From Candidatus Burkholderia humilis (lineage in GTDB: Bacteria > Pseudomonadota > Gammaproteobacteria > Burkholderiales > Burkholderiaceae), in NCBI GenBank assembly GCA_001184405.1, contig LFMX01000041.1, forward strand, positions 1 through 44,763: a DNA stretch of 44,763 nt. The letters are read 5' to 3'. The translations under genes were made by a program, and so were the position numbers. The notes under the pieces are model-generated. The model was not told the DNA's origin. It worked only from the letters and a program-made list of their open reading frames with translations, and did not search any database. The stretch's first letter is position 1. The number at the start of each line of letters is the position of its first letter. Positions 29,331-39,366 of the stretch are shown piece by piece.

Positions 29331-29354
29331 AAAAAACAGAAGCAGCAAAAAAAA

Positions 29355-30986
29355 TCAAACCTCGGCTCGATCCCGAGCATCCCGCCAAGCGTCGACAGAA
29401 GAGGAAGAGGAAGAGGAAGAGGAAGAGGAAGAGGAAGAGGAAGAGGAAGAGGAACAAGTCCAGTACTCCGTCCTAACCCCAATCAAAGCCGAATCAAACC
29501 GCTTCGAAAAAGAAAACGACCCGCGATAATGTGCAAGTGCCTTATAGACCAACCCTTGCCCCACAAACATAATCGGCACATTAAGCAAAACCATCACAAT
29601 ATTCATCAAGTCGGACAGCGCCCACAGGTTGGGCAATTCCAATCCCGCCAGCACGGGCAGCGCGCCGAACGGCACAAAAACCAGCGACCCGACAACGCGT
29701 ATAAGACTAATAAACTACTTACTCCGCGAAATAAAATTCGCCGAAATTTCGGCAAACGAAATCATCCCGAGCAAGATCGTGAACGCAAAAAGCCCATAAC
29801 ACACGCACATCACGATCTGCACGACGTGCGCAACAGAAACCGGCACGAGCGCCTGCACTGAAGCAAGATATACCGTGAGCTTGGAAGCGCGAACCGACTC
29901 CCAAGCCTGTCCATCGACGGCGCCCGTCCACACATGCGCCATCACGACGATAAACCCCGTCATCGTGCAGATGACCATCGTGTCGAAGAATACGCCGAGG
30001 CTCTGCACGAAGCCCTGCTCGCACGGATGATCGTTATCGGCAATAGCGGCGGCCATCGTGATCGTGCCCTGCTCCGCTTCGTTCGACATCAGCCCGCGCT
30101 TCACACCCTGCGCGAGCGCCGTGCCGATCATTCCGCCAAACAGCGCATACGGCGCAAACGCGCCAATGACGACCTCGCGAAAGAAATACGGAATCAACGG
30201 CAGATTGATGACAATGATCACGATCGACATCAAGCAAAAGAGCGCCGCCTTGATTGGCACGAGCACATCGGTGTACGCCGTCACGCGTCGAATGCCGCCC
30301 ATGATGATGAACGAACACGCCACCATCAGCCCCACCGCGATGCAGTAATACACCGTCGATTGTCGCGCGAGCTGCGTGCCCGCGACCGTATTCGCAATCG
30401 TGCCGATCGCCGTGAATACGTTGAACGTTTGCGGCGGCACGTTGAAAAGCGCATACACGATAAACACGAGCGACAAGAACGTGCCGACGATGCGCTTATC
30501 GCCCAGAATCCGCCGCCCGTAGAACGGCAAACAGCCGACGAACTCATCGCCGTTCTTCTCTTTGAAAAGCTGCGTGAGCGTCGATTCCATGAACGCGGTG
30601 GCCATGCCGAAGAATGCGGCGACCCACATCCAGAACAGCGCGCCCGGCCTGCCGACGGAAATCGCACCCGTGATGCCGACGATATTGCCCGGCCCCGGTC
30701 CGAGCATGAACGATGCAAGCGCACTCACGCCCGTGCCCGCCGACTGCCGCCGCAACATGATGCGCACGATCTTCTTCATGTTCATCGTCTGGACGAAGCG
30801 CGTGCGAACCGAAAAATGAATGCCGACGCCGACGAGCAGCAGGATCGCAAACGAGAATTGCCCGAGGACGGGAATTTGCGAATAAGCCTTGAAATTGGTG
30901 GGAAAGTCCCAGAGAAAATCCGAAACCGGCGCGATGAACGCGAAGAACGCGAAGAACGCATTCACGGATTGGAAAAGTTGCTCCAC
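29355..30986 (-). pseudogene. Na+:alanine symporter (AGCS family), nonsense codon
   Basis: Inner-membrane sodium/amino-acid symporter. MEQLFQSVNAFFAFF at the N-terminus, FMLGPGPGNIVGITGAISVG (the family GPGxGNIxGVxxAI signature), FWMWVAAFFGMATAFMESTL and LFGGMIGTALAQGVKRGLMS, NEAEQGT are present. A TAG at 29715-29717 stops the frame after ISRSK. The same frame resumes with the last helices (RVVGSLVFVPFGALPVLAGL, NLWALSDLMNIVMVLLNVPI) to about 29460. The extreme C-terminus carries the (GAGGAA)9 tract, read as poly-Ser. A nearly complete transporter lacking its last two helices is probably unstable. Confidence 0.92.
29401..29454. repeat. hexanucleotide microsatellite (GAGGAA)9
   Basis: Nine perfect GAGGAA units, preceded by a partial GAA. 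On the minus strand they encode about 19 Ser codons in the tail of the symporter frame. Unit changes keep the frame, so length variation would alter only the Ser run. Confidence 0.95.
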
Positions 30987-31048
30987 GCGGACCTTCCTTT
31001 TATTGCTTGTGTTGCTGCCATCCCGTCAGGATACGGAACGTCGAAAAT

Positions 31049-31075
31049 GAAAAAACCAGATTCGTCGGAATCTGG
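31049..31075 (-). terminator. Rho-independent terminator of the OsmB-like gene
   Basis: On the minus strand CCAGATTC-CGAC-GAATCTGG (31075-31056) is an 8-bp perfect stem followed directly by TTTTTT. It lies 120 bases after the lipoprotein stop and just before the symporter start. Confidence 0.85.
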
Positions 31076-31198
31076 TCGATGGTCACGCATCACGCGTCCG
31101 GCGCGAGCCGGAAAGACGACGCGGAGCGTTATTATACGGCCCGCTCCGCGCTAAAAATTGGCCGCAGAAGGTCAAAAGTTCTCGCAATATGCCGGCAT

Positions 31199-31411
31199 TC
31201 AGCGGGTTCCCGCGCCGATCAGCCCGCCCGCCGCCGCGCCCGCGATGGTCCCGACCGGACCGCCCGTCAGCACATAACCGAGCGCGCCGCCCGCGCCCGC
31301 ACCGATGGCCGCGTGCGTCTGCTGGCGCGACAAGCCGGAACAGGCCGCGAGGCTCGATATCAAGGCGGCGATGGCCGCGAGTTTCAGCGTGGTGGCAGCG
31401 ATGTTCTTCAT
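31199..31411 (-). CDS. OsmB-like glycine-zipper lipoprotein
   Basis: 70 residues from ATG 31411, with AAGGAA about 8 bases upstream; the longer frame from 31489 has no such site. MKNIAATTLKLAAIAALISS, LAAC gives a lipobox with Cys24. The mature part is a glycine zipper (HAAIGAGAGGALGYVLTGGP, VGTIAGAAAGGLIGAG), forming two short membrane-associated helices. This matches the osmotically inducible lipoprotein OsmB family and small glycine-zipper 2TM lipoproteins of the outer membrane. The gene is intact, has its own terminator, and is divergent from glnS. Osmotic induction is only inferred. Confidence 0.88.
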   Translation of the reverse strand: MKNIAATTLKLAAIAALISSLAACSGLSRQQTHAAIGAGAGGALGYVLTGGPVGTIAGAAAGGLIGAGTR

Positions 31412-31682
31412 GGGATGTTCCTTATATTCGTTGTGTTCAGGCGTCGCCGATCTTAGAAGCGCGGCCGCACGCCTTACAACGCGATTCACGCGTCGTTACG
31501 AACCGCGTGAAATGGCGTTTCGTCTGTAATGGAACCCGAACCAAACGCCGAAGAAACCCGCACCAGTTGCGTAAGGTAGAATCGACTCGATATTCAGTGC
31601 ATTCGAACGCGTTCCCGGCTTTCGCAGAACGCTTTCCGAACCGATCCCGCGCAACACGCGCATCCGCTGGCTCATTTTCCGC

Positions 31683-33392
31683 ATGAACACCGATCGCAAC
31701 GACACTCCGGCATCATCCAATTTCATTCGCAACATCATCGAAGACGACAACCGCTCCGGCAAATGGTCGCAACGTGTCGAGACGCGCTTTCCGCCCGAGC
31801 CGAACGGCTATCTGCATATCGGCCATGCGAAGAGCATCTGCGTGAACTTCGGCCTCGCGGCGCAATACGGCGGCGTGTGCCATTTGCGTTTCGACGATAC
31901 GAATCCCGAGAAGGAAAGCGTCGAATACGTCGATTCGATCATCGACGCCGTGAAATGGCTCGGCTTCGAATGGAACAAGGACGGCCGCGAGCACCAATAC
32001 TTCGCGAGCGATTACTACGACAAGCTGTACGAATACGCCGAAATGCTCATCAAAAAGGGCCAGGCGTATGTCGATAGCCAGACCGCCGAAGATATGCGCG
32101 CCACGCGCGGCTCAGCGATCGAAGCGGGCATCAACTCGCCGTATCGCGATCGCACGCCGGATGAAAACCTCGACCTCTTCCGCCGCATGAAAGCGGGCGA
32201 GTTCAAGGAAGGCGAGCACGTGCTGCGCGCGAAGATCGACATAGCGTCGCCGAACTTCAACATGCGCGATCCGGTGATCTATCGCATTCGCTTCGCGCAT
32301 CACTACCGGACCGGCGACAAGTGGTGCATCTATCCGATGTACGACTACGCGCACTGCGTGTCGGACGCGATCGAGAACATCACGCACTCGCTGTGTACGC
32401 TCGAATTCGAGGATCATCGTCCGCTCTACGACTGGTTCCTCGCGCAACTCACGGATAACGGCGTGTTCCAGCGTCCGCTGCCGCAACAGATCGAATTTTC
32501 GCGTCTGAATCTGACTTACGCGATCACCAGCAAGCGCAAGCTGCTGCAACTCGTGCAAGAGAATCACGTCGATGGCTGGGACGATCCGCGCATGCCGACC
32601 ATCGTCGGGGTGCGCCGCCGCGGCTTCACGCCGGAAAGCATCCGTTTGATGGTCGAGCGCGTCGGCGTCACGAAGGTGGATTCCTGGATCGACATGAGCA
32701 TTCTCGAAGGCGCACTGCGCGACGATCTCGATGAGAAAGCGCCGCGCGCCATTTGCGTGCTGGATCCGCTCAAGCTCATCATCGACAACTATCCGGAAGG
32801 ACAGACCGAGGAATGCAGCGCGCCGGTGCATCCGCATCATGCGGAGCGTGGCGTGCGCACGTTCCCGTTCTCGCGTGAATTGTGGATCGAGCGCGAAGAC
32901 TTTCAGGAAACGCCGCCGAAGGGTTATTTCCGTCTGTTCCCGGGCAACAAGGTGCGGCTGAAGTATGGCTTCGTCGTCGAATGCACGGGCGCGAACAAGG
33001 ATGAAAACGGCAACGTGATCGCCTTGCATTGCAACTACTTCCCGGACAGCAAGTCGGGCACCGAAGGCACGAACGCGTACAAGGTGAAGGGCACGATTCA
33101 CTGGGTCAGCGTGGCGGGCGCATATGCGGCCGAAGTGCGCATCTATGACCGCCTGTTCAAGGAGCCGCAGCCGGGCGCGGGCGGCGCGGAGTTTCTGGAC
33201 GCGCTGAATCCGGATTCGAAGCGCGTCGTGAATGCATATCTCGAACCGAGCGCGCGCGAAGCGAATGCCGAAGACCGCTTCCAGTTCGAGCGTCACGGCT
33301 ACTTCGTGGCCGACCATGTCGATTCGAAGCCGGGCAAGCCGGTGTTCAACCACATCGTCAGCTTGCGCGATAGCTGGGGCAAGCCGGCTTAA
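31683..33392 (+). CDS. glnS: glutaminyl-tRNA synthetase
   Basis: Class I aminoacyl-tRNA synthetase charging tRNA-Gln in the cytoplasm; 569 residues, normal family length and uninterrupted. The HIGH motif is at residues 45-48 in PPEPNGYLHIGHAKS. The KMSKS equivalent is ITSKRKL at about 281-287. GlnS-type features include RFDDTNPEKE (70-79), CIYPMYDYAHCVSDAIENIT, and DDPRMPTIVGVRRRGFTPES in the acceptor-end domain, with the beta-barrel anticodon domain behind (GYFRLFPGNKVRLKYGFVVE). It is followed at once by a strong terminator. As an essential gene it has been spared from the decay around it. Confidence 0.98.
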   Translation: MNTDRNDTPASSNFIRNIIEDDNRSGKWSQRVETRFPPEPNGYLHIGHAKSICVNFGLAAQYGGVCHLRFDDTNPEKESVEYVDSIIDAVKWLGFEWNKDGREHQYFASDYYDKLYEYAEMLIKKGQAYVDSQTAEDMRATRGSAIEAGINSPYRDRTPDENLDLFRRMKAGEFKEGEHVLRAKIDIASPNFNMRDPVIYRIRFAHHYRTGDKWCIYPMYDYAHCVSDAIENITHSLCTLEFEDHRPLYDWFLAQLTDNGVFQRPLPQQIEFSRLNLTYAITSKRKLLQLVQENHVDGWDDPRMPTIVGVRRRGFTPESIRLMVERVGVTKVDSWIDMSILEGALRDDLDEKAPRAICVLDPLKLIIDNYPEGQTEECSAPVHPHHAERGVRTFPFSRELWIEREDFQETPPKGYFRLFPGNKVRLKYGFVVECTGANKDENGNVIALHCNYFPDSKSGTEGTNAYKVKGTIHWVSVAGAYAAEVRIYDRLFKEPQPGAGGAEFLDALNPDSKRVVNAYLEPSAREANAEDRFQFERHGYFVADHVDSKPGKPVFNHIVSLRDSWGKPA

Positions 33393-33406
33393 GCGTGGTA
33401 TCGAAG

Positions 33407-33437
33407 GCGTCGCACGAATCATGCGACGCTTTTTTTT
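33407..33437 (+). terminator. Rho-independent terminator of glnS
   Basis: GCGTCGCA (33407-33414), loop CGAATCA, TGCGACGC (33422-33429), then eight T. It lies 15 bases after the glnS stop. Confidence 0.95.
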
Positions 33438-33517
33438 CAGCAGTCGTCGCGTACACATCACAGGCGGCGCACGAGACGTTCAACGCAAGCCCACGCGCCG
33501 CCTCGAACGAGGACGAC

Positions 33518-34450
33518 ATGAAGCTGCCGCATTTTCCAGCGCGTTTTCTTGCGTTGACCAGTGCCTGCACCATCGTGACCGCGTTTGCCTGGTCGATCCC
33601 CGCTTACGCCGCCGATCAACTTCTGCCCTCCGCCACGCTGCGCAAGATTGCTGAGAACGGCGCGATCGTGCTGGGCACGCGGGAATCGTCGGTGCCGTTT
33701 TCGTATCAGATCAAACAGCAGCCGGCCGGCTATTCGTACGACATCGCGCTCAAGGTCGTCGATGACATCAAGCGGCGTCTGAACATGCCGAACCTCGCGG
33801 TGAAAAACGTCATGGTGACGTCGGCGAACCGCATCTCGTATGTCGTGAACAATCAGGTCGATCTGGAATGCGGCTCGACCGCGCATTTGTCGGAGCGCGA
33901 TCCGCTCGTCGCGTTTTCGAACAACTTCTTTCTGTACGGCATTCGCATGGCAGTGAAGAAGAAGTCGGGCATCCGCGATTACGACGACCTCGCGGGCAAG
34001 ACCGTGGTCACCACCGCCGGCACCTCCGATGAACGCTTGCTGCGGCAAATGTCGCTCGATAAAAAGCTGAACCTGCGCATCATCAGCGCGCGCGATCATG
34101 CCGAAGCGTTCGTCGCGTTGAAAAGCGATCGCGCGGTCGCGTTCGTGATGGACGACCCGCTCCTCTACGGCAAGATCGCGCAGGAAGGCACCGCGAGCAA
34201 GGAATACACGGTGACGGGTGCGTCGCTCGCGAACGAAACCTACGGTTGCATGATGCGCAAGGGCGATCCGGCGTTCAAACGTATCGTCGATGACGTGATC
34301 GCCAACATGCAGCGCTCCGGCGAAGCGGCCAGGCTCTACGATACGTGGTTCATGCAGCCCATTCCGCCCGATGGCATCAATCTGCAATTTCCGATGTCGG
34401 CGGACATGAAGGCGCTTTTTGCCAACCCGAACGATAGAACGCTGGATTAA
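33518..34450 (+). CDS. amino-acid ABC transporter substrate-binding protein (glutamate/aspartate type)
   Basis: Family 3 extracellular solute-binding protein, 310 residues from ATG 33518 with AGGA 6 bases upstream. The Sec signal ends at AYA-A (about residue 31). The mature protein has TLRKIAENGAIVLGTRESSV, PFSYQ, GYSYDIALKVVDDIKRRLNM, and the lobe-crossing SYVVNNQVDLECGSTAHLSE, typical of GltI-like glutamate/aspartate binders. No permease or ATPase genes lie nearby, so it may serve a remote transporter. The frame is intact. Its stop codon overlaps that of the convergent NUDIX gene by four bases. Ligand is inferred from resemblance. Confidence 0.9.
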   Translation: MKLPHFPARFLALTSACTIVTAFAWSIPAYAADQLLPSATLRKIAENGAIVLGTRESSVPFSYQIKQQPAGYSYDIALKVVDDIKRRLNMPNLAVKNVMVTSANRISYVVNNQVDLECGSTAHLSERDPLVAFSNNFFLYGIRMAVKKKSGIRDYDDLAGKTVVTTAGTSDERLLRQMSLDKKLNLRIISARDHAEAFVALKSDRAVAFVMDDPLLYGKIAQEGTASKEYTVTGASLANETYGCMMRKGDPAFKRIVDDVIANMQRSGEAARLYDTWFMQPIPPDGINLQFPMSADMKALFANPNDRTLD

Positions 34451-34896
34451 AGCGTTTCGTGTAATTCGGTGAGCGACAGCGTGGTCTGAAAAAACCGCGA
34501 AAGACTGCGGCTCGCGTAACGGTCGACATCGAGCGGACTGACCCAGCGATACGCATCCATCTCGGGAATCATGGCGCCGTCGCTATAGCGCGGAAAATAC
34601 GATTCGCACACGCAGTCTTCGAGCTTCACTTCGTCGTCGCTCACGCACACGGCGAACAGATGCAAATCCTTGTCGCGCCGATACACAAAGCGCCCGAGAT
34701 CCTTGAGCCGATCCGCATCGAGCACGATGCCCGTCTCTTCCATCAGCTCACGCAAGGCGGCCGTGCGCGGTTCCTCGTCGGGATCGGCCTGACCTTTGGG
34801 CACGTCCCAGTGCGTGGTTTCGGTGGCGTGACACAGCAGGACATCGCCCGCACTGTTGAGCATGACCACGCCGCACGATACGGTGCGGCCGGTCAT
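34447..34896 (-). CDS. NUDIX hydrolase
   Basis: 149-residue NUDIX protein. The Nudix box GQADPDEEPRTAALRELMEE, TGI (residues 35-57) fits GX5EX7REUXEEXGU exactly, giving the Mg2+-binding Glu pair. The N-terminal SCGVVMLNSAGDVLLCHATE strand and THWDVPKGQ lead into the box. The preference could be a dinucleoside polyphosphate or another nucleotide; the sequence does not decide. The frame is intact and of normal length. It overlaps the convergent binding-protein gene at the stop codons, leaving no space for a separate terminator. Confidence 0.93.
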   Translation of the reverse strand: MTGRTVSCGVVMLNSAGDVLLCHATETTHWDVPKGQADPDEEPRTAALRELMEETGIVLDADRLKDLGRFVYRRDKDLHLFAVCVSDDEVKLEDCVCESYFPRYSDGAMIPEMDAYRWVSPLDVDRYASRSLSRFFQTTLSLTELHETL

Positions 34897-34915
34897 CGAT
34901 TCATTCCTTGCTTCG

Positions 34916-35302
34916 TCATTGTTTCTTCAGTTGCCATTTGTCGTCGCTGTGCTTGCATGCGGTCGGCGTTTACGTCTGCGTCTGCCCTTTCGCGTGCGCC
35001 ACGAGCGTGACCTTGCGGCACTTCATGCAGCCCTCGTCGGACGTGTTTTGCGGCGTGATGGTGCCATCGATCGGCACGGTGTTGCCGGTGCCCTTGTTGT
35101 TCCAGTCGAGCGATTCACCATCCTGCTTGGTTTCGAGCGCGGTGCGCGCGGCCGCGTTGAGCGCCTGCAGATCGCGCTGCTTCATGTAGGTGATCGGCGT
35201 GTTGTTCAGAAACCCGAGATTGGCGGCGCTCGCGCCTGCGCTCACGGCGACGAGCGCAATGGCCGCCCACGCAGGGATGAACGCTCGATGATGAATCGAC
35301 AT
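34916..35302 (-). CDS. surface-antigen-like exported protein, probably shortened by TAA
   Basis: ATG 35302 opens a Sec signal (RAFIPAWAAIALVAVSAGAS, AA). The mature part is NLGFLNNTPITYMKQRDLQA, LNAAARTALETKQDGESLDW, NNKGTGNTVPIDGTITPQ, with CMKCRK. It resembles RT0821/Lpp0805-type surface antigens, where a Trp-Asn-x-x-x-Gly-x-x-Gly core is followed by Cys residues. The frame stops at TAA 34970-34972, but the next 18 codons in frame (TPTACKHSDDKWQLKKQ) end at TGA 34916-34918 and look like the normal family tail with its Cys and Trp. A single nonsense change is likely. The small loss may leave a stable product. Confidence 0.65.
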
Positions 35303-35451
35303 GATGGGTCTCCTCGTTGCGAATTCGTTGGATGCGGCATTCACGAACGGCGGCCTGTTCAGCGTTTTCAGGGCCGCAACGAGGATAGCATGACGCGGCG
35401 TGATCGGCAGCGTCGTCAAACACGGCGCAAAAGATCAGTTGGATGCCGACT

Positions 35452-36776
35452 TCATCTCGCGGACGTTATTTCATTCACGCCCGTGCCCTTTTTCGAATCC
35501 TTGTCCTTCGCGGGATCATAGCCATCGGTGAGCGTGTGGAGGAAGGTGACGACGTCCTTGATCTCGGCATCGTCGAGCGCGGGTTTGTCGCCCTTCTTGC
35601 GATCGAACGGCGGCTCCGTGTTGATGTTGTTCCAGTACTGCTTCGGCAGGTCATCGAACTTCTGCACGACGCCCTTCTTCGATACCGGATAGAACTTCTC
35701 CGGGTTCGTATCGCGCTGGGCGTAGAAGCGCACCACATCTTCCAGCTTGTGATAGATGCCGTTGTGGAAGAAGGTCTGGCGCGTCGCCACGTTGCGCAGC
35801 GACGGCGTGTGGAAGATGCCGCAGAACTCGTCGCGGCCCTTCAGGTCGGTGCGCTCCGGACCGCATGTGCCGAGATCGTGAAACTTCGGGTCGCGGTTGA
35901 TGGGCAGATCGCGATTGCGCGGCACGCCGATCGCAATCAGGCCGAAGTCGCTGAATTGCGGCGGCGAGCCGTCCTTCGCCGGAAAGCTGATGTGACACGC
36001 CGCGCAATTGCCCTTCTTCTCGTCGTTGAAGAGTTGCAGGCCGCGCAGTTCCGCATCGTTGAGTTTGGCGCGGCCGGCGAGCCATGCATCGAACTTGCTC
36101 GTGTACGGATAGAACTTTTGCGGCGACTGCTCGAATGTTTCCAGCGATTCGAGCACGCTCGCGAAGACCTTGTCGTCGTGATCGAAGACATCGGCGCCGA
36201 AGGTCTTTTTGAAATCGTCCGCATACGCCGATGCCTTCACCGCCGCCGTCACCTTCGCCGGCGTGCTGCCTATTTCGAAGGTCGAGAACAACGGAATGCG
36301 CGCCTGATCCGCGCCGTGATCGACACGGCCATCCCATGTCAGACCGCCGGTCGGACCGGCATCGACGGATTCATCGCCTTCGTCGTCTGAATCGTGGAAG
36401 TGCTCGACGAACTGCGGCACCGTTGCAGATACTTCAGCGACGGCACCGCACGAAAGCCGGGCCGATGCATGTCGCTGCCGCCCAATTGCACGGACAGCGC
36501 ATTGGGCGGACCGAACGCGTGCTGCGGACTATGACACGACGCACACGCGAGCTTGCCCGAACCGGAGAGCGATGGATCGAAAAAGAGCTTCTCGCCGATG
36601 GACTTCATGTCGTTCACGTGCGCGAAGATTTCCGCGCGCGTTTGCCCTTTTTGCGCGGTCTGCTTCGCGCTTTCCTTCGATTCCGCGGCATGCGAATCAC
36701 AACCGGTGAGCGTCATCGACGACAACAACGCGAGTGCAACTGAACAGAGAACGAAAGGCAAACGCAGCAAAGACAT
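35452..36776 (-). pseudogene. di-haem cytochrome c peroxidase / MauG family lipoprotein, frameshifted
   Basis: ATG 36776 starts a lipoprotein signal (LLSSMTLTGC). The first haem site is CASCH at residues 78-82, followed by SPQHAFGPPNALSVQLGG. Near 36420 one indel breaks the frame, and VPQFVEHFHDSDDEGDESVD continues in the next. The second haem site, CAACH, is at about 36000. Further family sequence is FHTPSLRNVATRQTFFHNGI, YHKLEDVVRFYAQRDTNP and ALDDAEIKDVVTFLHTLTDG, with normal end at 35452. The enzyme would reduce peroxide in the periplasm using c-type cytochromes. A single frameshift is the only lesion seen. Confidence 0.9.
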
Positions 36777-37040
36777 GAACGTGGCAAGCGGAAATTGAAA
36801 GATGCCACAGCATATGTCGAAAATATGTCTTTCGCATGACAAGGCGCAAGCCCTGTTGTCATCGCTCGATGGACGCAAACGGTTCACGAATTTATTTCAT
36901 GAATATTACGCAATCGAAAGAACTTTTACATGGTGACGTAAAAGTGCATTGCGACACTGCGCACGCTGGCTGACGAGTGCTTTCTGTTTGCGTACAGCGT
37001 TCGCGTCAGCGCCGGTCCCCAACACAAGAGAGAATCTTCA

Positions 37041-38601
37041 ATGAACAAGAAACGCGTTTGCGCGGTGTCGATGGCGGCCTCCGTTGCATTCGGCCTCTAC
37101 CCCTGCGGTGACGAGACGACCATCACGACATCAACGAAGTGAAGAACGTCGTGGTGATCTACGCGGAAAACCGCAGCTTCGACAACCTCTACGGCAACTT
37201 CCCGGGCGCGAACGGTTTGCAGAACGTGACGTCCGCGAGCGCGCAGCAGCTCGACCGCAATGGGACCGTGCTCGCGACACTGCCGAAGTTTCCGGGCAGT
37301 CTGACGGCGACGGGCGTGACGCCTGCCATCGGCGAAGCGATGACGGCGAATCTGCCGAACGCGCCGTTTGCAATCGACGATCCTGCCGGTTTCAATACGC
37401 CGCTGTCGGTCACGACGCGCGATCTGTATCACCGCTTCTACGAGAATCAGATGCAGATTCACGGCGGCAAGAACGACATGTTCGCCGCGTGTGCCGATTC
37501 CGGCGGTCTCGTGATGGGTCACTACAACACGCCGCCGCAAGCGTTGCCGCTGTACAAGATCGCGCAACAATACGCGCTCGCGGACAACTTCTTCATGGGC
37601 GCATTCGGCGGTTCGTTCCTGAATCACCAGTGGCTCGTGTGCGCGTGTACGCCGACATATCCGAACGCGGACAAGGCGACCGGCAAGCCGTCGATCTCTA
37701 TCGTTAATTCGGATAACGTAACGTTGACGCTGGCATCGAATTCACCAGCATCGGCGCTTGACGGCATACCGAAGTTCGTGAACTCGGGCAATCTGACGCT
37801 TGACTTCTATGCGGTCAACACGATGCAGCCGCCGTATCAGCCGTCGGGTAACTTGCCGGCATCGGGCCAGGACGCGACGCTGGCCGATCCGAACAACGCG
37901 ACGACCTTGCCGCCGCAAACGCAGCAGCACATCGGCGATTTGCTGAACAACGCGGACGTGAGCTGGGCGTGGTACGGCGGTTCGTGGGGCGCGGCGCTCG
38001 CGAGCCGTGCGGCCATCACATATGGCGTGAACGCGGTGCCGAACTTCCAGACGCACCATCAGCCGTTCAACTACTTCGCCGATCTGGCGCCGGGCACGAC
38101 CAATCGCGCGCAGCATTTGCTCGATGGCGGCACGAACGGCTCGGAGTTCATCAAGGCGATCGATGCGGGCACGTTGCCGCAAGTTGCGTTCTACAAGCCG
38201 CAGGGCAATTTGAACGAGCACGCCGGTTATACGGATGTGGCTTCGGGCGATCAGCACATTGCGGATCTGATCTCGCATCTGCAGAAGAGCCCGCAGTGGA
38301 AGAACATGGTCGTGGTCGTGACGTATGACGAAAACGGCGGGTTCTGGGATCATGTTGCACCACCTAAGGGGGACCGCTGGGGTCCGGGTACGCGTATTCC
38401 CGCGCTTATTATTTCTCGCCTTACGCGAAGAAGGGATTCGTTGATCATATGCAGTACGATACAACTTCTATTCTGCGGTTTATTTCTAAGCGGTTTAATT
38501 TGCCGTCTCTTCCCGGTCTTACCGCGCGCGACGCGGCGCTGGTCACTAACGGCGGACAGAAGATGGGCGATCTGACTAATTCGCTCGATTTTTCGCAGTA
38601 A
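37041..38601 (+). pseudogene. AcpA-like acid phosphatase / phospholipase C family (phosphoesterase), broken at both ends
   Basis: ATG 37041 begins a signal peptide (NKKRVCAVSMAASVAFGL), but the mature N-terminus has a deletion and shift at about 37100-37130. The main frame then runs from HDINEVKNVVVIYAENRSFD, NLYGNFPGANG, a metal/nucleophile motif of the AcpA/PLC phosphoesterase family. NQMQIHGGKNDMFAACADSG, NNADVSWAWYGGSWGAALAS and VVVVTYDENGGFWDHVAPPK (metal-binding Asp-Glu-His) follow. After GPGTRIPALIIS (about 38415) a frameshift moves PYAKKGFVDHMQYDTTSILR, FISKRFNLPSL to another frame, ending TAA 38599-38601. The enzyme would be periplasmic or secreted. Confidence 0.9.
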
Positions 38602-38603
38602 GG

Positions 38604-39227
38604 TTTTGCTTTGAGCGGGTTGCGGTCTTATATGCGACCGCATGCTCTCAAGCGAAGAGACAAGATCCCCAGCCTCGAGTGCATCGACCCAAACCCAATG
38701 TTCATCGGAAGCGCAGTTAGAAGCTTTAGAAGGATCAAACAACGCCTTATAAAGCTCAGTCTTCGCGACCAGCGTAGAAAGAAACGCGAGCACATCCGGC
38801 GCGCCCGCCAACTTCGCGAGCAGAAGATGAAACTGCCCCGCACGCCGCACACATTCGTCCACCCGCCCCGCCTTGAGCGCACGTTACTCACGCCGAATAT
38901 GCGCACGTAAAGCGCGTTTATCCGCCGCTTTGAGCGGCCCGCAAAGCGACGCAACCCCCCCGCTTCGACCACCTGCCGCGCGCGATACACCTCGCGGATA
39001 TCCTCGGCAGACGGCGACGGTACGAACGCGCCGCGATTCGCCTCCAGCGTGAGCTTGCCTTCTGCGCCAAGACGCGCAAGCACCTTGCGAATGGTGCCGC
39101 GCGTGCAATCGAACGCCGCCGCGAGATCACGCTCGACGAGCTGCGCGCCCGCCACAAGCCTGCCCTGCAAAAGCGCAGACGTAATCGCGTCGTAGACGCG
39201 CTCATCGGTCGATGATTGAGATGCCAT
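38604..39227 (-). pseudogene. GntR/FadR family transcriptional regulator, frameshifted
   Basis: ATG 39227: DERVYDAITSALLQGRLVAG, AQLVERDLAAAFDCTRGTIR, KVLARLGAEGKLTLEANRGA is a winged helix-turn-helix of GntR type. The FCD ligand domain starts normally (PSAEDIREVYRARQVVEAGG) but is broken by indels near 38945 and 38880. The later part (DECVRRAGQFHLLLAKLAGA, PDVLAFLSTLVAKTELYKAL, DALEAGDLVSSLESMRSHI) is in another frame. That frame has no stop until 38350, deep in the convergent acpA-like gene, so the C-terminus appears cut by a deletion. Divergent from the amidohydrolase, which it probably regulated. Confidence 0.88.
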
Positions 39228-39310
39228 GAATGCCTGCCGTTTCCGTTGATCGGCATTGTAACGAGTGCAACCATGACCAGCACGAATCCGGCGTATCAAT
39301 GAACGCATAC

Positions 39311-39347
39311 TTTTGGTTGACCAAAAACGCGTAAAATGGTCAACCAA
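39311..39347. promoter_or_regulatory. pair of GntR/FadR-type operators
   Basis: TTTTGGT-TG-ACCAAAA (39311-39326) is a perfect 7-bp dyad, and TGGT-CA-ACCA lies at 39338-39347, with centres 24 bp apart. TGGTnnACCA is the classical FadR-subfamily operator form. They sit between the divergent GntR gene and the amidohydrolase, just upstream of its AAGGAG at 39350-39355, so autoregulation and control of the catabolic gene are likely. Confidence 0.8.
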
Positions 39348-39366
39348 AGTAAGGAGATTTGCTCTG

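Noticed and set aside
29401..29454. Regular short repeats considered as a CRISPR array
   Set aside because: Units are 6 bases, contiguous and without spacers; no cas genes are present. It is a microsatellite.
29934..31154. 406-codon plus-strand frame over the symporter
   Set aside because: Composition is extremely rich in Arg, His and Asp with no family motif. The minus strand is a clear AGCS transporter.
32112..33461. 449-codon minus-strand frame over glnS
   Set aside because: Antisense shadow of the intact glnS.
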